NCBI GenBank assembly: GCA_017548605.1
Contig: JAFYZT010000055.1
Coordinates: 19,597 to 83,596, forward strand
Length of the DNA: 64,000 bases
Origin: Prevotella sp.
GTDB taxonomy: Bacteria; Bacteroidota; Bacteroidia; Bacteroidales; Bacteroidaceae
Direction: 5' to 3'
Positions 1 to 10,746 of the stretch are shown here, piece by piece. Under the pieces are notes generated by a model. The model had not been told where the DNA came from, searched no databases, and saw nothing but the letters and a program-made list of their open reading frames with translations. Made by a program: the position numbers and the translations under genes. How positions within the stretch are numbered: position 1 is the stretch's first letter; every line of letters starts with the position of its first letter.

Positions 1-1218
<1,218 letters not shown>

Positions 1219-1240
1219 AAATCATCCTCCTGCTATGTAG

Positions 1241-1275
1241 AATACGGGGGCGTGTCATCGACACGCCCCCGTATT
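1241..1275. terminator. Strong hairpin terminator after the esterase
   Basis: A perfect 16-bp inverted repeat (AATACGGGGGCGTGTC and its complement) surrounds a 3-nt loop, 23 nt past the esterase stop codon. There is no clear T-run after it. Confidence 0.75.
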
Positions 1276-1321
1276 CGTATGGTTACACACAATGGAAAAT
1301 CAAAAACTTTGGCATTTTTAC

Positions 1322-1350
1322 TTGGGTTTCGTGGATTTTGTCTATATTTG
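1322..1350 (+). promoter_or_regulatory. Bacteroidota-type promoter of tamB-tamL
   Basis: TTG at 1322-1324 and TATATTTG at 1343-1350, 18 nt apart, match the -33/-7 pattern of Bacteroidota housekeeping promoters. This leaves a leader of about 55 nt before tamB. Confidence 0.6.
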
Positions 1351-1409
1351 CAATGTCTTTTGACATGGTTAATGACGCATAAGACACGGAAAGTGCCCTC
1401 TTACCGCCT

Positions 1410-4400
1410 ATGAAAAAAGTGCTCAAATGGATTGTCGGCATCATCCTGACGCCCATCCTGCTCTTTTTGCTGCTGCTCATACTGCTCTATATCCCGCCCA
1501 TACAAAACTGGGTGGCACAAAAGGTGGCATCCTATGCCTCGGAGAAAACGGGCATGGACATCAGCGTAGGGCACGTGTCATTGAAATTCCCACTCGACTT
1601 GAGCGTGGAGGATTTCAAGATGATAAAACCCAACGATTCTATTCCCAACCAACGTGACACCATCGCCGACGTGGGCGAATTGGTGGCAAGCGTACAACTC
1701 ATGCCACTCTTCAAGGGAAAAGTGGAGGTGGACGAACTGACGCTTCGCCGTACCAAGCTGAACACCAACGGTTTTATTCCCTCGGCACGCGTGAAAGGAC
1801 GTTTTAACGAACTGAGCGTGGAGAGTCATGGCATAGACCTGAAAGAAGAGGGACTGCGCGTGGACAAGGCGGCTCTCGATGGTGCCATCCTCGACGTGGC
1901 ACTCTCCGACACTGTGCCGCCCGACACCACCGAGAGCAATGCCAAATGGCGCATCCTCGTCGACAAACTGGACATCAAGAAGAGTGATGTCACACTGCAC
2001 ATGCCGGGCGACACGATGGTCGTCGGTGTAGGCATGGGAAAACTGGTGGCGGAGAATGGACGTTTCGACCTGGGCAAGGGGGAATATGCGCTGGGACGCA
2101 TGGACTGGAACGACGGCTCGCTACGTTACGACAATCGTTTCGCACCAAGGGTGAAAGGGTTGGACACCAACCACCTGGCGCTCACGGACGTGAATATAGG
2201 CATCGACTCGCTGCATTACCTCGCGCCCGACATCAGCGTCAACCTGCGCGACTGTAACTTCCGAGAACAGAGCGGACTGGTAGTGAACCACCTGAGCGGA
2301 CCGCTGCACATGGACGGACAGACACTCAGCGTGCCAGCGCTGGAGATGCAGACGGAGCACTCGCGGCTATCGGCACATTTTGAGATGGATCTCAACGCTT
2401 TCGACGACCAACAACCGGGTGAGATGTTCGCACAGGTGGACGGATATGTTGGCAAGGAAGATATCATGCGTTTCGCAGGCGGTGCCATGCCGCCGGCAAT
2501 GGTGAGCAGATGGCCCAACAGGGCGCTGAACGTCAACGGACAGGTGCGAGGAAACCTGCAACGGCTGACCCTGCGGAACATGAACGTGACACTGCCCACG
2601 GCATTCAACATGACCGCCTCAGGAACCATCAATAACGTGACGGACTTTGACAGGATGAATGCCGACGTGACACTCAAAGGTACCACCAACGACCTGAGCT
2701 TCGTGACGGCGGCCCTCGACCCTGCCACGCAGAAGATGATTCGTGTGCCGCAGGGCATAGGTATCGATGGACGGTTCAAGAAGACGGGCAGCCGTTTAGG
2801 TGCAGACTTCACTGCCACGCAGGGTGGGGGAAAAATGGTGGCGAAGGCGAATATCGACACACGGCAGATGGCTTACGATGCCGACGTGAAGGCACAAGCC
2901 TTCCCGCTGCAGAACTTCTTGCCGGGATATCAGCTGTCGCCGCTCACAGGCACCATCACGGCCAAAGGACAAGGGACCGACATCTTCTCACCCTCGACGA
3001 AGCTGCAGGCAAAAGCCAACCTGACGAAGTTCTCGGCGATGGGCTACGACCTCAGCGCCGTACGCCTAAACGCCAATATCGACCGTGGCAGGATGTTGGC
3101 TGATGTCGAGGGGCACAACTCGCTCTTTGACGGTATGTTCAATGTTGACGGACGGGTGAAACGCAACGCCATAGATGCCAATATCTCAGCCGACTTCACA
3201 AGGGCCGACCTCTATAAACTGGGTCTCTCCGACGGACCGATGACGCTGGGTATGTGTACGAACATGTCGGTGAGGACCGACATGAAAAGCTATTACGACA
3301 TCCAGGGCGAGGTGACAGACCTGAAGTTGAACCAACCGGGCAGCGACCTGTTGGCCGAGACTGTTGACCTCGACGTGCTGCTCAACCGCGACACTACACA
3401 TGTGGTGGTAAACAGTGGCGACTTCCGATTGGCACTGGAGGGAAAGGGTGGTTACCAGAAGATTCTCAATAAGGGACAGCGTCTAGGCAAGGAATTCAGT
3501 AGGATGATAGCCGAGCGAAGCATCGACGACGACATCATCAGGGAGAACCTGCCCGATGTGGACATCTATATGAGTGGCGGTGCCGACAATATCATCTCGA
3601 GGATGTTCGAGGAGAAAGGGGTGACCTACAAACAGGTGTATGTAAACATGTATTCATCGAGTGTTGATGGACTGAACGGCGATGTGAAAGTCGATTCACT
3701 GACGGTGAATGACATGCTCTTTGACAGGGTACGCTTCGCCATCAACACTGATTCTGCAGGATTCAAATATAATGCCGAGGTGCAGAACTTCGAGGGTAAT
3801 CCCACCTATGTGTTCCGCGCCAAGGTTGACGGGTCGCTCTTTGATAATGGGTCAGACCTGTCCACGAAGATTTACGATGCCAACGACTCGCTGGGCGTGA
3901 AGCTGGGACTGAAAGCACAGGTGCGTAACGACTCGCTGGTATTGAATTTCTCCGATTTGGAACCGATAATAGGATACAAGAAATTCAAAGCGAACGAGTA
4001 TAATTACTTGCGTCTGGGTAAGAAACAACGACTGGCAGCCAACCTGTACCTCGCGGCTGATGACGGAACGAATATTCACTTATATACCGACGACAATAAC
4101 CTGGATGCCGACCAGGATCTCACGTTGAGTATGCAGCACCTCAACCTCGGCGATATTACCGCCGCCGTTCCCTTCCTACCCGACATCACGGGTATTCTTG
4201 ACGGTGACTTCCACATCGTGAAGACAGAAAAACAACTCACTGTGTCGAGTTCGGTGAGCGTCGATGACTTGACCTTCGAGAAGAATTCACTCGGCGACCT
4301 GAGCACGGAATTCGTATATATGCCAAACGATGACGGAACGCATTATATCGATGCTGTCATATACAGCGACCAACGTGAGGTGGGTACTGTGGTGGGTACC

Positions 4401-6086
4401 TACAACCCGGAAGGGAAGGGTAGTGTAGATGCCGACTTCAACCTGGCGAGGATGCCGCTGTCGTTGCTTAACAGTTTCATGCCTGACCAAATACTGGGAT
4501 TCAAGGGCTATGGCGAGGGAACATTGACCATTAAAGGACCACTGTCAACACCCAATATCAATGGTGAGATACTGCTCGACTCGGCATACATCAATAGTGT
4601 GCCCTACGGTGTGCAGTTGCGTGTGGACAACCATCCCGTGAGGATTGATAATAGCAAACTGCTGTTCGAGGACTTCAAACTCTATGCTTATAATGACCAG
4701 CCGCTGACTCTCAACGGACAACTCAACTTCTCCAACCTCGACCGCATGACCATCGACCTGCGCATGTCGGCCAGGGATTTTGAAATCATCAACGCCAAGG
4801 AGACTCCCAGGGCTGAGGCGTATGGTAGGGCATTCATAAATATGTTTGGTCGACTGCAGGGACCACTTGATGCCTTCCAGATGAAGGGACGAGTGGATGT
4901 GTTGGGTAAGACCGACTTGACATACGTGCTCAAAGACTCGCCGTTGGCCGAAGACACTCGTCTCGACGAACTGGTGCAGTTTGTTGATTTCAACGACTCG
5001 ACAACACAGGTGGTCAGCCGTCCGCCCATCTCGGGACTTGACATGGACTTGACACTGAATGTGGATGAGAGTGCACGCATACGATGTGACCTCAACGCCG
5101 ACCACAGCAACTATGTGGACATCATGGGTGAAGGTAACTTGCGACTGTTGTACAACGTGGCCAATAATTTTAGGATAACCGGACGCTATACGGTGAACAG
5201 CGGAGAGATGAAATATTCGCTGCCTATCATACCGCTCAAGACGTTCACCATAAAGGAAGGCGGCTATCTGGAGTTCCAAGGAGCGCCCGACAACCCGAAA
5301 ATCAACATAACGGCTACCGAGAAGGTGAAGGCGGTGGTGAACGAAGAGGGCGGCGGCTCGAGGAGCGTCGACTTCGAATGTGGCGTGGTTATCAGCAAGA
5401 CGCTGCAAGACATGGGCGTGAAATTCATCATAGATGCACCCGAAGACCTGAGTGTCAGCAGTCATCTGGGCATGCTCTCTGACGAGGACCGCGGACGACT
5501 GGCCGTGGCGATGATTTCCACGGGAATGTATATGGCCGACGGCAATGAGTCGGCACTGTCGATGAACAGTGCCCTAAGCTCCTTCCTGCAGGCGGAAATC
5601 AACAACATCACAGGTAATGCGCTGCGTACCCTCGACGTGAGCATCGGCGTGGACAATGCCACAGATGCCACCGGCAACATGCATACCGACTATTCGTTCC
5701 GATTCGCCAAACGGTTCTGGAACAACCGGCTCCGCGTGGTTATCGGCGGTAAGGTGTCGACGGGCAGCGACGTATATAACAGGAACCAGACCTTCTTCGA
5801 CAATGTGACCTTCGAATACAGACTTAGTCCCAACAGCAACAAATACCTTAAATTGTTCTATGACAGGAGCACCTACGACTGGTTCGAGGGAGAGATAGGG
5901 GAGTTCGGTGCCGGCTTCATGTGGAAACGTAAACTAAGTCATCTGAAGGACATCTTCAACTTCAAGAGTGATGAGCCGACACACAGGTTGAGAACGGACT
6001 CCACTTACCGTTCAAGGAGAGACTCCTCCGCCAATCCGAGAAGAGACTCCACGACGGTTCAACAATCAGACAGACAACGACCATGA
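1410..6086 (+). CDS. tamB: TamB: translocation and assembly module inner-membrane protein
   Basis: A 1558-residue protein with one N-terminal membrane anchor (about residues 4-29, KKVLKWIVGIILTPILLFLL), a very long beta-rich repetitive middle resembling the AsmA/TamB lipid-transfer groove, and a C-terminal TamB domain (old name DUF490, roughly the last 350 residues) ending in a charged, low-complexity tail. TamB spans the periplasm and, with its Omp85 partner, helps insert outer-membrane proteins and move phospholipids. The stop overlaps the start of the next gene (ATGA at 6083-6086), so the pair is translationally coupled. It is preceded by its own promoter and a terminator, so it starts an operon. 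Confidence 0.92.
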   Translation: MKKVLKWIVGIILTPILLFLLLLILLYIPPIQNWVAQKVASYASEKTGMDISVGHVSLKFPLDLSVEDFKMIKPNDSIPNQRDTIADVGELVASVQLMPLFKGKVEVDELTLRRTKLNTNGFIPSARVKGRFNELSVESHGIDLKEEGLRVDKAALDGAILDVALSDTVPPDTTESNAKWRILVDKLDIKKSDVTLHMPGDTMVVGVGMGKLVAENGRFDLGKGEYALGRMDWNDGSLRYDNRFAPRVKGLDTNHLALTDVNIGIDSLHYLAPDISVNLRDCNFREQSGLVVNHLSGPLHMDGQTLSVPALEMQTEHSRLSAHFEMDLNAFDDQQPGEMFAQVDGYVGKEDIMRFAGGAMPPAMVSRWPNRALNVNGQVRGNLQRLTLRNMNVTLPTAFNMTASGTINNVTDFDRMNADVTLKGTTNDLSFVTAALDPATQKMIRVPQGIGIDGRFKKTGSRLGADFTATQGGGKMVAKANIDTRQMAYDADVKAQAFPLQNFLPGYQLSPLTGTITAKGQGTDIFSPSTKLQAKANLTKFSAMGYDLSAVRLNANIDRGRMLADVEGHNSLFDGMFNVDGRVKRNAIDANISADFTRADLYKLGLSDGPMTLGMCTNMSVRTDMKSYYDIQGEVTDLKLNQPGSDLLAETVDLDVLLNRDTTHVVVNSGDFRLALEGKGGYQKILNKGQRLGKEFSRMIAERSIDDDIIRENLPDVDIYMSGGADNIISRMFEEKGVTYKQVYVNMYSSSVDGLNGDVKVDSLTVNDMLFDRVRFAINTDSAGFKYNAEVQNFEGNPTYVFRAKVDGSLFDNGSDLSTKIYDANDSLGVKLGLKAQVRNDSLVLNFSDLEPIIGYKKFKANEYNYLRLGKKQRLAANLYLAADDGTNIHLYTDDNNLDADQDLTLSMQHLNLGDITAAVPFLPDITGILDGDFHIVKTEKQLTVSSSVSVDDLTFEKNSLGDLSTEFVYMPNDDGTHYIDAVIYSDQREVGTVVGTYNPEGKGSVDADFNLARMPLSLLNSFMPDQILGFKGYGEGTLTIKGPLSTPNINGEILLDSAYINSVPYGVQLRVDNHPVRIDNSKLLFEDFKLYAYNDQPLTLNGQLNFSNLDRMTIDLRMSARDFEIINAKETPRAEAYGRAFINMFGRLQGPLDAFQMKGRVDVLGKTDLTYVLKDSPLAEDTRLDELVQFVDFNDSTTQVVSRPPISGLDMDLTLNVDESARIRCDLNADHSNYVDIMGEGNLRLLYNVANNFRITGRYTVNSGEMKYSLPIIPLKTFTIKEGGYLEFQGAPDNPKINITATEKVKAVVNEEGGGSRSVDFECGVVISKTLQDMGVKFIIDAPEDLSVSSHLGMLSDEDRGRLAVAMISTGMYMADGNESALSMNSALSSFLQAEINNITGNALRTLDVSIGVDNATDATGNMHTDYSFRFAKRFWNNRLRVVIGGKVSTGSDVYNRNQTFFDNVTFEYRLSPNSNKYLKLFYDRSTYDWFEGEIGEFGAGFMWKRKLSHLKDIFNFKSDEPTHRLRTDSTYRSRRDSSANPRRDSTTVQQSDRQRP

Positions 6087-8428
6087 ACAGGCTTCACACA
6101 TATATATCATCCATCACCCTGCTCGCCATGACATGTGTACTGGCGGCATGCTACTCTACAAGAGGACTGGAGGAGGGCGAGGTGCTCTATACGGGCATTG
6201 ACGACATAGTTTATGAGAACTATGAAAAGAACGACCATGCCGTATATGTTCAGGAAGAGGTGGATGCGGCTCTTGCCTGCCCACCCAATGGAGCATTTAT
6301 GGGTAGTTCAAAAGTGAGGATGCCGTTCCCCATAGGATTCATGGTGTGGAATGCATTCTCAAAGTCGGAGTCCTCTTTCGGCAAATGGATGACGAAGACC
6401 TTTGGCAAAGCTCCGGTGACGGTGGCATCGGTAAATCCCGAGATGCGCAGCGTGGTGGCTTCATCGGTGCTCAAGTCACATGGCTATTTCCACGGCAACG
6501 TGACTTCGTACACCAAGCAGGGAAGTAACCCCAAGAAGCAGAAGATAGGCTACCGTGCCGACATGGGACACCTGTTCCTGCTCGACAGCATTGAATATGT
6601 GAACTTCCCGCCCGAGGCACAGGAAATCATCGACAGCACATGGAAGGAACGAGAGATATACAAAGGTGCTCCCTTCGACATCGTGTCGCTCGATGCGGAA
6701 CGTTCACGTCTCTCTGACCTGTTCCGCGACAATGGCTTCTTCTACTACCAGCCGGGTTACGCCTCTTATCTGGCAGATACCGTGGCACGTCCGGGCTATG
6801 TGCAACTAAAACTGCAATGCTTGGACAGCTTACCGCCGCATGTAATGAAAAAATGGTACATCGGAAAGATTGACCTCACACTCAGAAAATCGTTCATGGA
6901 GAAGGCTGACAGCATACACAAGGGCAGACGCATAACGGTGCATTTCAGTGGAAAGAAAATGCCAGTGAGGAGGAGCGCCCTGTACAGGCAGCTGAAGTTG
7001 CGACCACGTCAGTTGTACAGCTACGGCGACTATCTCGAGACGGCCAATAACCTGTCGAACATGGGTATCTTCAGCATGGTCGACTTTAAGTTCACACCAC
7101 GTGATTCCACCTTCTCCAGCGATTCGCTCGACGTGGCTATCAACTGTATGTTCGAAAAACCTTACGATTTCTACGTGGAGACGAACCTGACAGGAAAGAC
7201 TACAGGATTCTTAGGACCACAGGTGGTGGTGGGTCTGACAAAACGCAACACGTTCGGTGGGGGCGAGAAACTGGACATACGTCTGCATGGGTCGTACGAG
7301 TGGCAGCTCGGTAAAAACTACGGTGATAACGACGTAAGCATCAATTCGTATGAATATGGCGGCGAAGTGTCGCTCGAATATCCCAGGTTGCTGCTGCCGT
7401 TTGAAAGCTTATGGGGAAGTAAACAGCGGCGTAGGGTGCGACGGTTCTTTATGAACCCATCAACAACCATCAAGGCCAGTTCGAGCATCATCAACAGGGC
7501 TGGCTATTTCACTCGGCATATCGTGTCGGGAGAACTGACATACAATTTCCAGACATCGCATAACTTCAAACATAAGTTGAGTCCGCTGGTGCTGGAATAC
7601 AACTATTTGCGACGGATGTCTGATGAATTTGCTTTGGTGCTTGTGGATAATCCATATCTTTTGATGGCCATGATGGACCAGTTTATTCCAAAACTGCGCT
7701 ATACGCTGTCGTACACGAATAAAGACACGTCGAGATGTCCTATATCATGGGAGACAACCATCAGTGAGGCGGGCAACCTGCTGTCTTTAGGATATATGGC
7801 CTTTGGTAAGAAATGGAACGAACAGGAGAAGAGCATGTTTAACAATCCTTATGCGCAGTTTATCAAGTTCGAGACCGATTTCACAAAGACATGGAAGGTG
7901 GGCGACTATTCTGATTTGGTGGCACATGCCAACCTGGGCATGGTATATGCCTACGGCAACTCTGAATGGGCTCCATATACCGAACAATTCTATGTTGGTG
8001 GTGCCAACAGCATCAGGGCTTTCACGGCAAGGACCATCGGACCGGGTGACTACTACTTGCCGAAGGAAGACCGTAAGTATTCGTATATGGACCAGATGGG
8101 TGACATGAAACTGCTATTCAACCTTGAATACCGTAACCGGCTGGTGAGCAATCTTTATGGAGCCGTCTTCCTCGATATGGGTAATGTATGGACCTTGAAA
8201 TACGATGAATACCGCCCCGAGGCACATTTCAAATTCAATAATTTCTTCAAGCAGATGGCTGTGGGAACAGGTGTGGGACTGCGCTATGACCTCGACTTCT
8301 TCGTCATTCGACTCGACTGGGGTATCGGACTGCATGTGCCCTATGAAACAGGTCACTCGGGATTCTATAACATCGACAAGTTCTGGCACGCACAACGCTT
8401 GAACCTCGCCATCGGATATCCATTCTAA
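6083..8428 (+). CDS. tamL: TamL: lipoprotein Omp85 (BamA/TamA-type) outer-membrane assembly factor
   Basis: A 781-residue Omp85 protein. The N terminus is a lipoprotein signal with lipobox VLAAC (Cys23), which separates the Bacteroidota TamL type from non-lipidated TamA. POTRA-like segments follow (to about residue 370), then a 16-strand barrel (bacterial surface antigen domain) closing with an aromatic end (IGYPF). The family forms a barrel that inserts other barrel proteins, here together with TamB, whose gene overlaps it by 4 nt. The overlap fixes the start codon. Pairing with tamB makes a general BamA less likely. Confidence 0.9.
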   Translation: MNRLHTYISSITLLAMTCVLAACYSTRGLEEGEVLYTGIDDIVYENYEKNDHAVYVQEEVDAALACPPNGAFMGSSKVRMPFPIGFMVWNAFSKSESSFGKWMTKTFGKAPVTVASVNPEMRSVVASSVLKSHGYFHGNVTSYTKQGSNPKKQKIGYRADMGHLFLLDSIEYVNFPPEAQEIIDSTWKEREIYKGAPFDIVSLDAERSRLSDLFRDNGFFYYQPGYASYLADTVARPGYVQLKLQCLDSLPPHVMKKWYIGKIDLTLRKSFMEKADSIHKGRRITVHFSGKKMPVRRSALYRQLKLRPRQLYSYGDYLETANNLSNMGIFSMVDFKFTPRDSTFSSDSLDVAINCMFEKPYDFYVETNLTGKTTGFLGPQVVVGLTKRNTFGGGEKLDIRLHGSYEWQLGKNYGDNDVSINSYEYGGEVSLEYPRLLLPFESLWGSKQRRRVRRFFMNPSTTIKASSSIINRAGYFTRHIVSGELTYNFQTSHNFKHKLSPLVLEYNYLRRMSDEFALVLVDNPYLLMAMMDQFIPKLRYTLSYTNKDTSRCPISWETTISEAGNLLSLGYMAFGKKWNEQEKSMFNNPYAQFIKFETDFTKTWKVGDYSDLVAHANLGMVYAYGNSEWAPYTEQFYVGGANSIRAFTARTIGPGDYYLPKEDRKYSYMDQMGDMKLLFNLEYRNRLVSNLYGAVFLDMGNVWTLKYDEYRPEAHFKFNNFFKQMAVGTGVGLRYDLDFFVIRLDWGIGLHVPYETGHSGFYNIDKFWHAQRLNLAIGYPF

Positions 8429-8445
8429 GGGGAACCTGCGAATAA

Positions 8446-8496
8446 TTGTTAATTATGAATAGTGAAATGTGAATAGTGAAATGTGAATAGTGAATT
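8446..8496. repeat. Near-tandem GTGAAATGTGAATA phrase repeat
   Basis: Three imperfect copies of a roughly 14-nt unit (GTGAATAGTGAAAT) lie between tamL and the next gene, just upstream of its -7 element. Related GAATTGTGAATTG wording recurs at 30508-30538. Confidence 0.7.
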
Positions 8497-8511
8497 ATTC
8501 CTTTTTTTCCG

Positions 8512-8519
8512 TACCTTTG
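8512..8519 (+). promoter_or_regulatory. -7 element of the nucleotidyltransferase-nrnA unit
   Basis: TACCTTTG matches TAnnTTTG and lies 33 nt before the ATG. No clear TTTG is seen at the -33 position. Confidence 0.5.
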
Positions 8520-8552
8520 CAGGATAATTCATAAACATAATACTTCGAAGAT

Positions 8553-9464
8553 ATGAAACCAACGTTATTGCTGCTGGCTGCCGGCATGGGTAGCCGATAT
8601 GGAGGCTTGAAACAACTCGATGGACTGGGGCCCAACGGGGAGACGATTATGGACTATTCCATTTATGATGCCATCAAGGCGGGATTCGGAAAGATAGTGT
8701 TCGTCATCAGGAAGGATTTTGAGCAGGATTTCCGCGATAAGATTCTCTCGAAATACGAGGGACATATTCCTGCAGAGTTGTGCTTCCAAGGCCTCGACGC
8801 TCTGCCCGAAGGGTTCAGCGTGCCCGAAGGAAGGCAGAAACCGTGGGGTACCAACCATGCGGTGATGATGGCGGCGAAAACTATCAAGGAACCGTTCTGC
8901 GTCATCAATTGCGATGACTTCTACAACCGCGATGCGTTCATGGTCATCGGTAAGTTCCTCAGCGAACTGCCCGAAGGAAGCAAGAATAATTATGCCATGG
9001 TGGGATTCCGCGTGGGTAACACGCTCTCGGAGAACGGTACCGTGGCTCGTGGTATCTGCTCCACCAATGATGAGGGTAACCTGACCACCGTGGTGGAACG
9101 TACGGAAATCATGAGGGTCGATGGCCCCGTGTGCTATAAAGATGAGCAGGGCCAGTGGGTGGCTGTTGACGACAATACACCTGTGTCGATGAACATGTGG
9201 GGATTCACACCCGACTATTTCGACCATTCCGACGCGTATTTCCGCGAGTTCCTCAGCGATCCGAAGAACATGGAGAACCTGAAAGCGGAATTCTTCATCC
9301 CGCTCATGGTGAACAAACTCATCAATGAGGGAACATCGACGGTGAAAGTGCTTGATACCACATCGAAATGGTTCGGCGTGACCTATGCTGCCGACAGACA
9401 GGCCACCGTGGAGCGTATCCAGCAACTCATCGACGAGGGTGTGTATCCGCAGAAACTGTTCTGA
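8553..9464 (+). CDS. Sugar-phosphate-type nucleotidyltransferase
   Basis: A 303-residue protein that opens with the nucleotidyltransferase signature LAAGMGSRYGGLKQ (residues 7-20), where GxGxR and the Lys bind the NTP phosphates. INCDDFYN (about 111-118) carries the metal-binding Asp pair. This is the GT-A fold of NTP-transferases such as GlmU and RfbA. The family is common in Bacteroidota, but the sugar substrate is not established by sequence. nrnA follows after 3 nt, so the two are probably cotranscribed. No acyltransferase domain is fused, which argues against a GlmU or GCD1-type enzyme. Confidence 0.8.
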   Translation: MKPTLLLLAAGMGSRYGGLKQLDGLGPNGETIMDYSIYDAIKAGFGKIVFVIRKDFEQDFRDKILSKYEGHIPAELCFQGLDALPEGFSVPEGRQKPWGTNHAVMMAAKTIKEPFCVINCDDFYNRDAFMVIGKFLSELPEGSKNNYAMVGFRVGNTLSENGTVARGICSTNDEGNLTTVVERTEIMRVDGPVCYKDEQGQWVAVDDNTPVSMNMWGFTPDYFDHSDAYFREFLSDPKNMENLKAEFFIPLMVNKLINEGTSTVKVLDTTSKWFGVTYAADRQATVERIQQLIDEGVYPQKLF

Positions 9465-9467
9465 GAA

Positions 9468-10511
9468 ATGGAGCCTATCCGTCTTGATTTACTCAATGAG
9501 CAGGAACTTGTCGCTCTCTCCGGGATTATCAACGCGGCAGGGAAAATAATCATCACCTGTCACAAGAGTCCCGATGGTGATGCCCTGGGGGCATCGCTGG
9601 CATGCGCCGAATGGCTCCGGACAAAAGGCAAGGAACCGCTCATCGTGGTGCCCGACATGTTTCCAGACTTCCTCAGATGGTTGCCCGGCGTGGAGAAAAT
9701 ACGCCGTTATGACAAGCACAAGGAGGAGTTGGACAAGGCTTTCGAAGAGGCCGACACCATCTTCTGCCTCGATTTCAATGCCACCGACAGGGTGGGGTTG
9801 ATGCAGAAGACGCTGGAAGAGAATAAAGCGACGAAGGTGCTCATCGACCATCATCTGGAACCGACGGTGAATGCCGAAGTGAGCATCTCCCATCCCGAGA
9901 TGTCAGCAACGTGCGAACTGCTCTTCCGTATCATGTGGCAGATGGGTGACTATGACAACATGAGCAAACATTGCGCCATATCTCTCTATTGCGGAATGAT
10001 GACCGACACGGGAGGATTCACCTATAACTCCACACGAAGCGAGATATTCTATATCATCGGACAACTGTTGGCAAAAGGTATCAACAAAGACAAAATATAC
10101 AGAAGTGTATATAATGTGTACAGCGATTGGTGCATCAGGCTGAGGGGATATGTGATGTATCAGAAACTCAACGTGCTGCACGATGAACATGCTACCTATT
10201 TCGCCATCACCAAGGAAGATATGGCGCGTTTCCGTTTCAAGAAAGGCGATGCCGAGGGATTGGTGAACGAACCGCTGCGCATCAAAGGCATACGGTTGTC
10301 GATATCGTTGCGCGAAGACACGGAGGTGCCGGGGCTGGTATGGGTGAGCATCAGGTCAACGGACCATTATTATTGCGACGAATTGGCGCGGACGTTCTTT
10401 AACGGCGGTGGGCATGCTAATGCTGCTGGCGGCAAACTCTTCGGAGGAATACAAGATGCGGAACGCGTCACCCGTGAAGCCATCAAGGCTTTTGCGCAGA
10501 AATATTATTAA
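9468..10511 (+). CDS. nrnA: NrnA-type DHH/DHHA1 phosphoesterase (nanoRNase / pAp phosphatase)
   Basis: A 347-residue DHH-superfamily protein. The N-terminal DHH domain has SPDGDALG (about residues 34-41), CLDFNATD and the defining LIDHHLEP (about 125-132). The C-terminal DHHA1 domain has FNGGGHANAAGG (about 308-319). NrnA degrades short RNA oligonucleotides and dephosphorylates 3'-phosphoadenosine 5'-phosphate, in the cytosol with Mn2+. The start is set by the 3-nt gap after the upstream gene. Length and motif order fit NrnA rather than RecJ, which is longer. Confidence 0.9.
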   Translation: MEPIRLDLLNEQELVALSGIINAAGKIIITCHKSPDGDALGASLACAEWLRTKGKEPLIVVPDMFPDFLRWLPGVEKIRRYDKHKEELDKAFEEADTIFCLDFNATDRVGLMQKTLEENKATKVLIDHHLEPTVNAEVSISHPEMSATCELLFRIMWQMGDYDNMSKHCAISLYCGMMTDTGGFTYNSTRSEIFYIIGQLLAKGINKDKIYRSVYNVYSDWCIRLRGYVMYQKLNVLHDEHATYFAITKEDMARFRFKKGDAEGLVNEPLRIKGIRLSISLREDTEVPGLVWVSIRSTDHYYCDELARTFFNGGGHANAAGGKLFGGIQDAERVTREAIKAFAQKYY

Positions 10512-10735
10512 AATAATAGGAAGTAAAATAGGTAGTAAAAAGGGAAGTAAAATAGGAAGTTATGCACTTCGTGCAGGACAATAGCCTTAAAAAGTAAAAA
10601 AGTTAAAAGGTAAAAGAGTAAAAAGGTAAAAAAAGTAAAAAAGTAAAAGTCGGAGTAATGTCCATTTTAACTTCCACTTTAACTCCCATGAGCGAAGCGA
10701 ATTAACTCCCCTTTTAACTCCCCATTAGATAATAA
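10512..10735 (+). repeat. Dispersed structured intergenic element, copy 1
   Basis: The spacer before the DUF4827 gene has a purine-rich left arm of GGAAGTAAAATAGG-like phrases, a small hairpin core GCACTTCGTGC (10564-10574), a GTAAAAAAGTAAAAG tract, then a right arm of CCATTTTAACTTCC and AACTCCC phrases with GAGCGAAGCGAATTAAC. The left and right arms are imperfect inverted complements. The same blocks in the same order occur inverted at 61100-61285, in both cases directly upstream of, and in the same orientation as, the following gene. Function is unknown. Confidence 0.8.
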
Positions 10736-10746
10736 AAATATAAACA

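Noticed and set aside
4545-5465. 306-codon minus-strand frame opposite tamB
   Set aside because: Shadow frame within the long tamB gene; composition is unlike a protein.
8565-9425. 286-codon minus-strand frame opposite the nucleotidyltransferase gene
   Set aside because: Shadow of a clear gene; no promoter or family-like sequence.
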